Source: an uncultured Hyphomicrobiales bacterium (GTDB lineage Bacteria; Pseudomonadota; Alphaproteobacteria; Rhizobiales; Beijerinckiaceae). Taken from it: a stretch of DNA of 6,331 nucleotides. The stretch is taken from assembly GCA_903932565.1 (NCBI GenBank), contig CAIZGQ010000005.1:1-6331 (forward strand), written 5' to 3'. Each line of letters opens with the position of its first letter. The stretch's first letter is position 1. The notes beneath the pieces are model-generated. The model was given only the letters and a program-made list of their open reading frames with translations, did not search any database and was not told where the DNA came from. A program made the translations under genes and the position numbers. Of this stretch, positions 1 through 4,895 are shown piece after piece.

Positions 1-166
1 GGATGTGATCGTTCCCGTACGAGCCAGCGAGCCCGCCACCGGTCAAGCTGTGCCCGACTCTTATGACCCTCACCCCACCGAACAACCCCAAGCTCCTGTC
101 GAGATCATCCCCGCGCCGCAGCATCGCTTTCATTTCACGGCCGACACCGAACTCCTGGATCTGGTC
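1..166 (+). other. Non-ribosomal open fragment fused in frame to the rplB tail (probable chimera)
   Basis: The frame is open from the left edge through to the rplB stop, but the first ~54 codons do not match L2. L2 should here carry the basic HGRxxxGKAGRxRHxGxRPxVRGVAMNP region, which is absent. The encoded stretch is Pro/Glu/Gln-rich, has no lysine, and ends in QHRFHFTADTELLDLV. Codon use differs from the neighbours: proline is mostly CCC (6 of 9, one CCG) and glutamine mostly CAA, whereas the ribosomal genes favour CCG and CAG. The RFHFTADTELLDLV pattern after a Pro-rich linker faintly recalls the segment before the nuclease domain in some HNH-endonuclease-type proteins. That is a weak impression, not an identification. 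A GTG at 5 could be read as a start, but no ribosome binding site is visible and the frame is open further upstream, so this is more likely the interior of a gene. Confidence 0.6.
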
Positions 167-322
167 GATCATCCGCACGGTGGTGGTGAAGGTCGTACGT
201 CCGGTGGTCGTCACCCAGTGACGCCTTGGGGCAAGCCGACCAAGGGTGCCAAGACCCGCGCGAACAAGTCGACTGACAAATTCATCGTGACCTCGCGTCA
301 CAAGAGCAAGAAGAAGGGCTGA
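167..322 (+). CDS. rplB: Large-subunit ribosomal protein L2, C-terminal fragment
   Basis: Encodes only the last ~51 residues of L2 (usual length about 275). The fragment begins exactly at the universally conserved DHPHGGGEGRTSGGRHP block and continues through VTPWGKPTKG to the basic tail SRHKSKKKG and a TGA stop. L2 binds 23S rRNA, is needed for subunit association and lies close to the peptidyl-transferase centre; the DHPHGG loop holds its most conserved histidine. Everything upstream of the Asp codon at 167 (possibly the Val codon at 164) is unrelated to L2, so the body of the gene is missing here. The correct neighbour follows: rpsS starts 3 nt after the stop, as in the S10 operon. The 3' part is therefore a genuine operon end, and the truncation is at the junction. 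Since L2 is essential, the organism must carry an intact copy; this is most likely an artefact of joining. Confidence 0.93.
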   Translation, partial: DHPHGGGEGRTSGGRHPVTPWGKPTKGAKTRANKSTDKFIVTSRHKSKKKG

Positions 323-325
323 TCC

Positions 326-604
326 ATGGCTCGCTCAATCTGGAAGGGCCCGTTCGTTGACGGTTATCTGCTGAAGAAGGCAGACACGTCACGCGCATCG
401 GGTCGCAGCGAGGTCATCAAGATCTGGAGCCGCCGCTCCACGATCCTGCCGCAGTTTGTCGGTTTGACCTTTGGTGTCTACAACGGCCACAAGCACATCC
501 CGGTCACTGTGTCCGAGGAAATGATTGGCCATAAGTTCGGTGAATTCTCCCCCACGCGCACGTTCCACGGGCACGCGGCGGACAAAAAATCGAAGCGAGG
601 CTGA
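326..604 (+). CDS. rpsS: Small-subunit ribosomal protein S19
   Basis: A 92-residue protein, the usual length for S19. It starts MARSIWKGPFVDGYLLKK and carries the family core IKIWSRRSTILPQFVG (residues 31-46), VYNGHKHIPV (51-60) and the C-terminal signature GHKFGEFSPTRTFHGH (68-83). S19 sits in the 30S head, forms a complex with S13 and contacts the A-site tRNA region and the 50S bridge. The ATG lies 3 nt after the rplB stop, and the purine stretch AAGAAGGG (311-318) serves as ribosome binding site inside the rplB tail, so translation is probably coupled. Composition is like the following genes and nothing is missing. Confidence 0.98.
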   Translation: MARSIWKGPFVDGYLLKKADTSRASGRSEVIKIWSRRSTILPQFVGLTFGVYNGHKHIPVTVSEEMIGHKFGEFSPTRTFHGHAADKKSKRG

Positions 605-606
605 CG

Positions 607-990
607 ATGTCCAAGGCAAAAGCACCCCGCGATCTCAAGGATAACGAGGCGAAGGCCGTTCTGCGCACCGTGCGCATTTCGCCCCAGAAGCTCAACCTCC
701 TGGCCCAGCTCATCCGCGGCAAGAAGGTCGAGACAGCGTTGGCTGATCTTCAGTTCTCGCGCAAGCGCATTGCACTCGATGTCCGCAAGGTTCTTGAGAG
801 CGCGATCGCAAATGCGGAAAACAATCACAATCTCGACGTCGACGATCTCGTCGTCGCCGAGGCCCATGTGGGCAAGGCGCTTGTCATGAAGCGTTTCCAT
901 GCACGTGCTCGTGGCCGCGCTGGCCGGGTGGAGAAGCCTTTCTCCCACCTGACCATCGTTGTCCGTGAAGTGCAGCCGGTTCAGGCCTGA
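607..990 (+). CDS. rplV: Large-subunit ribosomal protein L22
   Basis: A 127-residue protein matching L22. The N-terminal helix region AVLRTVRISPQKLNLLAQLIRGKKV spans residues 17-41. The middle segment ALDVRKVLESAIANAENN (56-73) is the typical core. The tip of the long beta-hairpin, rich in Arg/Gly (MKRFHARARGRAGRVEKPFSH, about 94-114), lines the polypeptide exit tunnel in known ribosomes; changes in this loop give macrolide resistance in other bacteria. I see no deletion in it. L22 is an early assembly protein contacting all domains of 23S rRNA. The start is 2 nt after the rpsS stop, with GAGG at 597-600 six bases upstream of the ATG, so coupling with rpsS is likely. Confidence 0.98.
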   Translation: MSKAKAPRDLKDNEAKAVLRTVRISPQKLNLLAQLIRGKKVETALADLQFSRKRIALDVRKVLESAIANAENNHNLDVDDLVVAEAHVGKALVMKRFHARARGRAGRVEKPFSHLTIVVREVQPVQA

Positions 991-994
991 GGAG
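989..994 (+). promoter_or_regulatory. Ribosome binding site that fixes the GTG start of rpsC
   Basis: GAGGAG overlaps the rplV stop codon and lies 6 nt before the GTG at 1001. The protein read from that GTG begins (V/M)GQKVNPIGLRLGINR, exactly the S3 family N-terminus. An in-frame extension to 959 would add 14 residues read from the end of rplV and has no family support. Confidence 0.85.
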
Positions 995-1000
995 CGCACC

Positions 1001-1744
1001 GTGGGTCAGAAAGTCAATCCAATCGGTCTTCGTCTTGGTATCAACCGGACGTCCGACTCCCGCTGGTTCGCCAACAAGGGCGAGTACGGCAAGCTTCTAC
1101 ACGAAGACTTCCGCATCCGTGAGGCCCTGATGGTCGCACTGAAGCAGGCAGCCGTGTCGAAGATCATCATTGAGCGTCCGCACAAGAAGTGCCGCGTCAC
1201 CATCCACTCGGCTCGCCCGGGTGTCGTGATCGGCAAAAAGGGTGCGGACATCGACAAGCTTCGCAAGATTGTGTCGAAGCTGACGGACTCGGAAGTGGTC
1301 ATCAACATTGTTGAAGTCCGCAAGCCGGAAATCGACTCGCGCCTGGTCGCGGATTCGATTGCCCAGCAGCTTGAGCGTCGTGTTGCTTTCCGTCGCGCCA
1401 TGAAGCGTGCCGTTCAGTCTGCCATGCGCCTTGGCGCAGAAGGCATCCGGATCAATTGCTCCGGTCGTCTTGGCGGCGCTGAAATCGCGCGTCTTGAGTG
1501 GTATCGCGAAGGTCGCGTGCCGTTGCATACCTTGCGCGCTGATGTGGACTATGGCACAGCCACAGCCCACACAGCGTATGGCACCTGCGGGATCAAGGTT
1601 TGGATCTTCAAGGGTGAAATTCTCGAGCATGATCCGATGGCCCAGGACAAGAAACTGGCCGAACAGGATCATGGTGGTGGTGGTGGCGGTGATCGTCGTC
1701 CGCGGCGTGAAGGCCGTGAACGCGGTTCCCGTGACGCGGCCTAA
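1001..1744 (+). CDS. rpsC: Small-subunit ribosomal protein S3 (GTG start)
   Basis: A 247-residue protein read from GTG. It has the S3 N-terminal domain, then a type II KH RNA-binding domain with the GxxG loop in VVIGKKGADIDKLR (residues 75-88), then the S3 C-terminal domain with SGRLGGAEIAR (154-164), WYREGRVPLHTLRADVDYG (167-185) and GIKVWIFKGEILEHDPMA (197-214). S3 sits at the mRNA entry of the 30S head; with S4 and S5 it forms the helicase-like entry channel. The C-terminal tail (about 220-247) is low-complexity: six consecutive glycines followed by an Arg/Asp/Glu-rich end, as often seen in alphaproteobacterial S3. One detail: residue 18 is Ser in INRTSDSRWF, where most bacterial S3 proteins have Trp. 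The start is 10 nt after the rplV stop. Confidence 0.97.
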   Translation: MGQKVNPIGLRLGINRTSDSRWFANKGEYGKLLHEDFRIREALMVALKQAAVSKIIIERPHKKCRVTIHSARPGVVIGKKGADIDKLRKIVSKLTDSEVVINIVEVRKPEIDSRLVADSIAQQLERRVAFRRAMKRAVQSAMRLGAEGIRINCSGRLGGAEIARLEWYREGRVPLHTLRADVDYGTATAHTAYGTCGIKVWIFKGEILEHDPMAQDKKLAEQDHGGGGGGDRRPRREGRERGSRDAA

Positions 1745-1775
1745 TGGCCCCGTGAGCTTGCAAAGAGAATAAATC

Positions 1776-2189
1776 ATGTTGCAACCCAAGCGCACCAAGT
1801 TCAGAAAAGCCTTCAAGGGCCGTATCCATGGCGTTGCCAAGGGCGGCTTTGAACTGAACTTCGGTCAGTTCGGCCTTAAGGCGCTCGAGCCCGAGCGCAT
1901 CACAGCGCGCCAGATTGAAGCGGCGCGCCGTGCCATGACCCGTCACATGAAGCGTGCGGGTCGTGTCTGGATCCGTATTTTCCCAGACGTTCCGGTTTCG
2001 AAGAAGCCGGTTGAAGTTCGTATGGGTAAGGGCAAGGGAGCTCCCGAATATTGGGCAGCTCGGGTCGCCCCGGGTCGTGTCATGTTCGAGATCGATGGTG
2101 TTTCGGAGCCTTTGGCTCGTGAGGCCATGGCGCTCGCAGCGGCAAAGTTGCCGATCAAGACGCGCTTTGTTGCGCGCATTGCCGAGTGA
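1776..2189 (+). CDS. rplP: Large-subunit ribosomal protein L16
   Basis: A 137-residue protein of normal L16 length. It opens with MLQPKRTKFRKAFKGRIHG, followed by FGLKALEPERITARQIEAARRA (residues 32-53), RAGRVWIRIFPDVPVSKKP (60-78), VRMGKGKGAPEYWAARV (81-97) and the C-terminal AAAKLPIKTRFVARIAE. L16 organises the 50S A-site region and touches the elbow of A- and P-site tRNA. Arg82 in VRMGKGKG corresponds to the residue hydroxylated in E. coli L16 (Arg81). The gap to rpsC is 31 nt, among the longer ones in the cluster, and contains no clear hairpin. The ribosome binding site is a modest AAAGAGAA at 1762-1769, 6 nt before the ATG. Confidence 0.98.
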   Translation: MLQPKRTKFRKAFKGRIHGVAKGGFELNFGQFGLKALEPERITARQIEAARRAMTRHMKRAGRVWIRIFPDVPVSKKPVEVRMGKGKGAPEYWAARVAPGRVMFEIDGVSEPLAREAMALAAAKLPIKTRFVARIAE

Positions 2190-2199
2190 GGACACTCAA

Positions 2200-2409
2200 A
2201 TGAAGTCGAAGCAGCGCGTGTCCGATCTGCGCACCATGTCGGATGACCAACTTGGCGACGAAGTCGTTAAGTTGAAGAAAGAGCAGTTCAATCTGCGCTT
2301 TCAGCGTGCGACTGGGCAGCTCGAGAACACCTCGCGTGTTCGCGTCGTCCGTCGCGATGTTGCACGGGCCAAGACCATCGCTGCGCAGAAGCGCGGCGAA
2401 GTGAAGTAA
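2200..2409 (+). CDS. rpmC: Large-subunit ribosomal protein L29
   Basis: A 69-residue protein with the small two-helix architecture of L29. The sequence MKSKQRVSDLRTMSDDQL leads into the signature region KLKKEQFNLRFQRATGQLEN (residues 24-43) and the second helix TSRVRVVRRDVARAKTIAAQ (44-63). L29 sits near the exit of the polypeptide tunnel next to L23, at the docking site for signal recognition particle and trigger factor. The same frame is open far upstream inside rplP, but only the ATG at 2200 gives an L29-like N-terminus. TGAGGA (2187-2192) overlaps the rplP stop and lies 7 nt before the ATG, so it serves as ribosome binding site and suggests coupled translation. Confidence 0.96.
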   Translation: MKSKQRVSDLRTMSDDQLGDEVVKLKKEQFNLRFQRATGQLENTSRVRVVRRDVARAKTIAAQKRGEVK

Positions 2410-2419
2410 GGGGCTACTG

Positions 2420-2674
2420 ATGCCGAAGCGTATCCTTCAGGGTGTCGTGGTCAGCGACAAGCAAGAAAAGACCGTCGTGGTGAAGGTGGAGCGTCGCTTC
2501 ACACATCCGCTGTTCAAAAAAACAGTCCGTCGGTCGAAGAATTTCCATGCGCATGATGAAAACAAGCGCTACAAGGTCGGCGACATGGTCTCCATTGAGG
2601 AGACCCGTCCGTTGTCGCGCTTGAAGCGCTGGATTGTTGTGGAGCCGGAGACGCAGGCCGACGCCAAGGTCTGA
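2420..2674 (+). CDS. rpsQ: Small-subunit ribosomal protein S17
   Basis: An 84-residue protein with the OB-fold pattern of S17: MPKRILQGVVVSDKQEKTVV at the start, VERRFTHPLFKKTVRRSKNF (residues 23-42), the conserved HAHDENKRYKVGDMVSIEETRPLS (43-66) and the closing LKRWIVVEP. S17 is a primary 16S rRNA-binding protein of the 30S body, essential for early assembly. The start is 10 nt after the rpmC stop, with AAGGGG (2408-2413) as a strong ribosome binding site. In the E. coli arrangement this is the last gene of the S10 operon; here too a longer, structured gap follows. Confidence 0.98.
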   Translation: MPKRILQGVVVSDKQEKTVVVKVERRFTHPLFKKTVRRSKNFHAHDENKRYKVGDMVSIEETRPLSRLKRWIVVEPETQADAKV

Positions 2675-2688
2675 TGTAAAATAAGGAT

Positions 2689-2703
2689 CGGGGCCCAGCC
2701 CCG
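2689..2703 (+). repeat. Perfect GC hairpin upstream of rplN
   Basis: CGGGGC (2689-2694), loop CCA, GCCCCG (2698-2703): six perfect GC pairs around a 3-nt loop. It is followed by TTCAGG, so there is no terminator-type T-tract. Confidence 0.75.
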
Positions 2704-2714
2704 TTCAGGCGAAG

Positions 2715-2739
2715 TCCGGCGTGGGAAGTCCCCGCCGGA
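2715..2739 (+). repeat. Long GC hairpin upstream of rplN
   Basis: TCCGGCG (2715-2721) pairs with CGCCGGA (2733-2739). Inside, GGG (2723-2725) pairs with CCC (2730-2732) around the loop AAGT, with T2722 as a single bulge. The ten base pairs end about 12 nt before the rplN ribosome binding site. Confidence 0.75.
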
Positions 2740-2768
2740 AACCGATCTGAGAAGAAAGGCAATATGCC

Positions 2769-3137
2769 ATGATACAGATGCAGACTAACCTCGACGTGGC
2801 GGATAATTCCGGCGCGCGTCGTGTGATGTGCATCAAAGTGCTCGGCGGCTCGAAGCGTAAGTACGCGGGCGTCGGTGACATCATTGTTGTGTCCATCAAA
2901 GAGGCGATCCCCCGTGGTCGTGTCAAGAAGGGCGACGTGATGAAGGCTGTGGTCGTGCGCACTGCGAAGGATATTCGCCGCGCTGATGGTTCAGTCATCC
3001 GCTTTGATTCAAATGCCGCCGTTCTGATCAACAATCAGTCTGAGCCGATCGGCACCCGCATCTTCGGGCCGGTTCCGCGCGAATTGCGCGCCAAGAACCA
3101 CATGAAGATCATCTCGCTCGCGCCGGAGGTGTTGTAA
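2769..3137 (+). CDS. rplN: Large-subunit ribosomal protein L14
   Basis: A 122-residue protein, exactly the usual L14 length. It starts MIQMQTNLDVADNSGARRVM and carries the family signature region IKEAIPRGRVKKGDVMKAVVVRT (residues 43-65). The other conserved blocks are GSVIRFDSNAAVLIN (74-88) and GTRIFGPVPRELRAKNHMKI (95-114). L14 binds 23S rRNA on the subunit interface, forms an intersubunit bridge and is the docking site of the silencing factor RsfS in bacteria. AAAGG (2755-2759) is the ribosome binding site, 9 nt from the ATG at 2769. An earlier out-of-frame ATG at 2764 opens a two-codon frame (ATG CCA TGA) whose stop overlaps the rplN start codon. First gene of the spc part of the cluster. 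Confidence 0.98.
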   Translation: MIQMQTNLDVADNSGARRVMCIKVLGGSKRKYAGVGDIIVVSIKEAIPRGRVKKGDVMKAVVVRTAKDIRRADGSVIRFDSNAAVLINNQSEPIGTRIFGPVPRELRAKNHMKIISLAPEVL

Positions 3138-3457
3138 TGGCCGCGAAGATCAAGAAGGGCGACAAGGTCGTCGTGCTTGCTGGCCGTGACAAGGGCCGGT
3201 CTGGCGAAGTTCTCCAGGTAATCCCGACCGAAACGCGCGCGATTGTTCGCGGCGTGAACATGGTCAAGCGTCACACCCGCCAAAGCGCCGCGAACCAGGA
3301 GAGCGGGATCATCTCGAAAGAGGCCACGATCCATCTGTCCAACCTCGCGATTGCCGACCCGAAGGATGGCAAGGCCTCGCGCGTTGCGTTCAAGATTCAA
3401 GATGATGGCCGCAAGGTTCGCATCGCTAAGCGTTCCGGAGATCTGATCGATGGCTGA
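3137..3457 (+). CDS. rplX: Large-subunit ribosomal protein L24
   Basis: A 106-residue protein with an N-terminal KOW motif (KIKKGDKVVVLAGRDKGRSG, residues 4-23). The L24-specific middle NMVKRHTRQS (41-50) and GIISKEATIHLSNLAIADP (57-75) follow, then the basic C-terminal KVRIAKRSG. L24 is one of two initiators of 50S assembly and lies at the tunnel exit. Its ATG shares one base with the rplN stop codon (TAATG), and a near-ideal GGAGG (3125-3129) lies 7 nt upstream, so strong coupling to rplN is expected. Confidence 0.97.
   Translation: MAAKIKKGDKVVVLAGRDKGRSGEVLQVIPTETRAIVRGVNMVKRHTRQSAANQESGIISKEATIHLSNLAIADPKDGKASRVAFKIQDDGRKVRIAKRSGDLIDG
3437..3440 (+). promoter_or_regulatory. Ribosome binding site supporting the extended rplE start
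   Basis: GGAG lies 9 nt before the ATG at 3450, inside the end of rplX. It supports initiation at 3450. No other ATG in frame occurs between 3450 and the first residues that align with ordinary L5, which makes the N-terminal extension likely real. Confidence 0.65.
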
Positions 3458-4124
3458 TCCGAAGTCAGACAAGAACAAGGCCTCGGCGCCCAAGGTTGAT
3501 CCCAAGGCAAAGCCGGCGCGTGGTGAAGTTCCCAAGGCCGATGTGGTGGCTGATGCCGCCTCGCTCGTTGTGCCGAAGGATTATGTGGCCCGTCTGCGCA
3601 AGCATTACGACGAAGTCGTGCGCCCGAAGATGGTCGAAGAGTTCAAGTACAAGAACCCGCTCGAAGTGCCGCAGATCACCAAGGTCGTCATCAACATGGG
3701 CGTTGGCGATGCCGTCAGCGACACCAAGAAGGTGACGTCGGCTGCTGCCGATCTGGCGTTGATCGCCGGTCAGCGTCCCGTCATCACGCGTGCTCGCAAG
3801 GCCATTTCAACCTTCAAGCTGCGTGAGAACATGCCGATTGGCGCGAAGGTAACACTTCGCAAGACGCGCATGTATGAGTTCCTCGACCGTCTGGTGACGA
3901 TTGCACTGCCGCGCGTGCGCGACTTTCGCGGTCTGAACCCCAAGGCGTTCGATGGTCGTGGTAATTTTGCTCTTGGTCTCAAAGAGCATCTGATCTTCCC
4001 GGAGATCGACTACGACAAGGCAGATTCGGTTGTTGGTATGGACATTATCGTCTGCACCACGGCGAAGACAGACGATGAGGCGCGCGCGCTCCTGCGTGCG
4101 TTCAACTTCCCGTTCCGGCAGTGA
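3450..4124 (+). CDS. rplE: Large-subunit ribosomal protein L5 with N-terminal extension
   Basis: A 224-residue protein, against about 179-187 for typical bacterial L5. From residue ~46 it is a full L5: YVARLRKHYDEVVRP, EVPQITKVVINMGVGDAV (72-89), GQRPVITRARKAISTFKLRE (107-126), GAKVTLRKTRMYEFLDRLV (131-149), PRVRDFRGLNPKAFDGRGN (154-172), FPEIDYDK (183-190) and the C-terminal TTAKTDDEARALLRAFNFPF. L5 binds 5S rRNA and the central protuberance and contacts P-site tRNA and S13. The first ~45 residues are a low-complexity tail rich in Lys, Ala, Pro and Asp (MADPKSDKNKASAPKVDPKA and onward), with no fold I recognise and probably disordered. The gene overlaps rplX by 8 nt (ATGGCTGA), leaving no intergenic room for an E. 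coli-like S8 repressor hairpin. Confidence 0.97.
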   Translation: MADPKSDKNKASAPKVDPKAKPARGEVPKADVVADAASLVVPKDYVARLRKHYDEVVRPKMVEEFKYKNPLEVPQITKVVINMGVGDAVSDTKKVTSAAADLALIAGQRPVITRARKAISTFKLRENMPIGAKVTLRKTRMYEFLDRLVTIALPRVRDFRGLNPKAFDGRGNFALGLKEHLIFPEIDYDKADSVVGMDIIVCTTAKTDDEARALLRAFNFPFRQ

Positions 4125-4164
4125 GATTGCATCTCATACGCGGATACCAGAGGTACTGACGCTC

Positions 4165-4470
4165 ATGGCAAAAAAGAGCTCGATTGAGAATAACAACCGG
4201 CGCGCCCGGCTCGTGAAGAAATTCGCGGGTCGTCGTGAGCGGCTGAAGGCTGTCGCCAACGATGAGGCATTGAGCATGGAGGAGCGTTTTGAAGCGCGCC
4301 TCAAGCTCGCTGAACTGCCGCGGAATTCCGCTGCCGTTCGTGTGCGTAATCGTTGCGAAGTGTCTGGCCGCCCGCGTGCCTACTATCGCAAGCTGAGAAT
4401 GTCCCGCATTGCGCTTCGTGAATTGGGCTCGAAGGGCCTGATCCCGGGCCTTGTGAAGTCGAGCTGGTGA
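4165..4470 (+). CDS. rpsN: Small-subunit ribosomal protein S14 (long, zinc-free form)
   Basis: A 101-residue protein, the long S14 form. It has MAKKSSIENNNRRARLVKKF at the start, LKLAELPRNSAAVRVRNRCE (46-65) and the signature GRPRAYYRKLRMSRIALREL (68-87), ending GLIPGLVKSSW. It has a single cysteine (residue 64), not the two CxxC pairs of the short zinc-binding form, so it does not depend on zinc. S14 is in the 30S head beside S3, S10 and S19. The same frame is open upstream inside rplE, but the ATG at 4165 gives the family N-terminus. AGAGGT (4149-4154) lies 10 nt upstream. The gap to rplE is 40 nt, with no obvious structure. Confidence 0.97.
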   Translation: MAKKSSIENNNRRARLVKKFAGRRERLKAVANDEALSMEERFEARLKLAELPRNSAAVRVRNRCEVSGRPRAYYRKLRMSRIALRELGSKGLIPGLVKSSW

Positions 4471-4483
4471 GGGACCAAAGTCA

Positions 4484-4879
4484 ATGATGAATGATCCTTT
4501 GGGCGATATGCTCACCCGCATCCGCAACGCTCAGATGCGCCGCAAGAGCAAGGTGATGACACCTGGTTCGCGTCTTCGTCAGCACGTCCTCGATGTGCTG
4601 AAAGACGAGGGCTACATCCGCGGTTACTCGTCTACAGATTATGGCAACGGCCGTACCGAGTTCGAGATCGAACTCAAGTACTATGAAGGTCAGCCTGTGA
4701 TCCGCCAGATCGAGCGTGTCTCGAAGCCGGGCCGTCGTGTTTACACGGCTGTTTCCAACATGCCGGTTGTTGCCAACGGTCTTGGCATCACCATCGTTTC
4801 CACACCGAAGGGCGTCATGGCCGATCACTCTGCTCGCGAGCAGAATGTCGGCGGTGAAGTGCTCTGTCGGGTATTCTGA
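4484..4879 (+). CDS. rpsH: Small-subunit ribosomal protein S8
   Basis: A 131-residue protein of normal S8 length. The N-terminal DPLGDMLTRIRNAQMRRK (residues 4-21) and VLDVLKDEGYIRGY (35-48) are typical. The C-terminal rRNA-binding half has RVYTAVSNMPVVANGLGITI (85-104), then STPKGVMADHSAREQNVGGE (106-125). S8 is a primary binder of 16S rRNA helix 21 and, in E. coli, the translational repressor of the spc operon. Two adjacent ATG codons (4484 and 4487) could start it. GAGGG at 4469-4473, overlapping the rpsN stop, is 10 nt from the first and 13 nt from the second, so I chose 4484. Confidence 0.97.
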   Translation: MMNDPLGDMLTRIRNAQMRRKSKVMTPGSRLRQHVLDVLKDEGYIRGYSSTDYGNGRTEFEIELKYYEGQPVIRQIERVSKPGRRVYTAVSNMPVVANGLGITIVSTPKGVMADHSAREQNVGGEVLCRVF

Positions 4880-4895
4880 CCGGGAGCTGCAGCAA

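Larger units (their letters stand above)
2675..2768 (+). promoter_or_regulatory. Structured S10/spc boundary between rpsQ and rplN
   Basis: This 94-nt gap is the longest in the window and lies where E. coli has the end of the S10 operon and the promoter of the spc operon. It contains a 6-bp perfect GC hairpin (2689-2703) and a longer hairpin (2715-2739). GATCGG (2686-2691) can also pair with CCGATC (2742-2747), which would close the whole region and compete with the base of the first hairpin. No T-run follows either hairpin, so neither looks like an intrinsic terminator. A TAAAAT hexamer at 2677-2682 resembles a -10 box, but I see no matching -35. The element could be a processing site, a regulatory leader or a pausing structure; which is inference. 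Confidence 0.5.

Noticed and set aside
478..999. Open frame on the - strand opposite rpsS/rplV (173 codons)
   Set aside because: It lies opposite two complete ribosomal-protein genes and shows no recognisable domain.
959..1000. Upstream in-frame extension of rpsC from 959
   Set aside because: It would read through the end of rplV and has no S3 similarity; the GTG at 1001 has a good ribosome binding site and the family N-terminus.
1097..1840. Long open frame on the - strand opposite rpsC (247 codons)
   Set aside because: It is antisense to a certain S3 gene, has no family-like sequence and arises from the codon bias of the + strand.
1608..2195. Open frame on the - strand opposite the rpsC end and rplP (195 codons), with a His-rich run
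   Set aside because: The His run is just the reverse complement of the Gly (GGT) repeat of S3; no independent support.
2677..2682. TAAAAT as a -10 box for an spc promoter
   Set aside because: It matches the consensus at 5 of 6 positions, but no -35-like hexamer is found at 16-18 nt spacing; too weak to call.
2689..2739. rpsQ-rplN hairpins as intrinsic terminators
   Set aside because: Neither stem is followed by a T-run and the next gene continues the same operon.
4125..4164. The 40-nt rplE-rpsN gap as a regulatory site
   Set aside because: Apart from the ribosome binding site at 4149-4154 I see no hairpin, repeat or promoter-like element.
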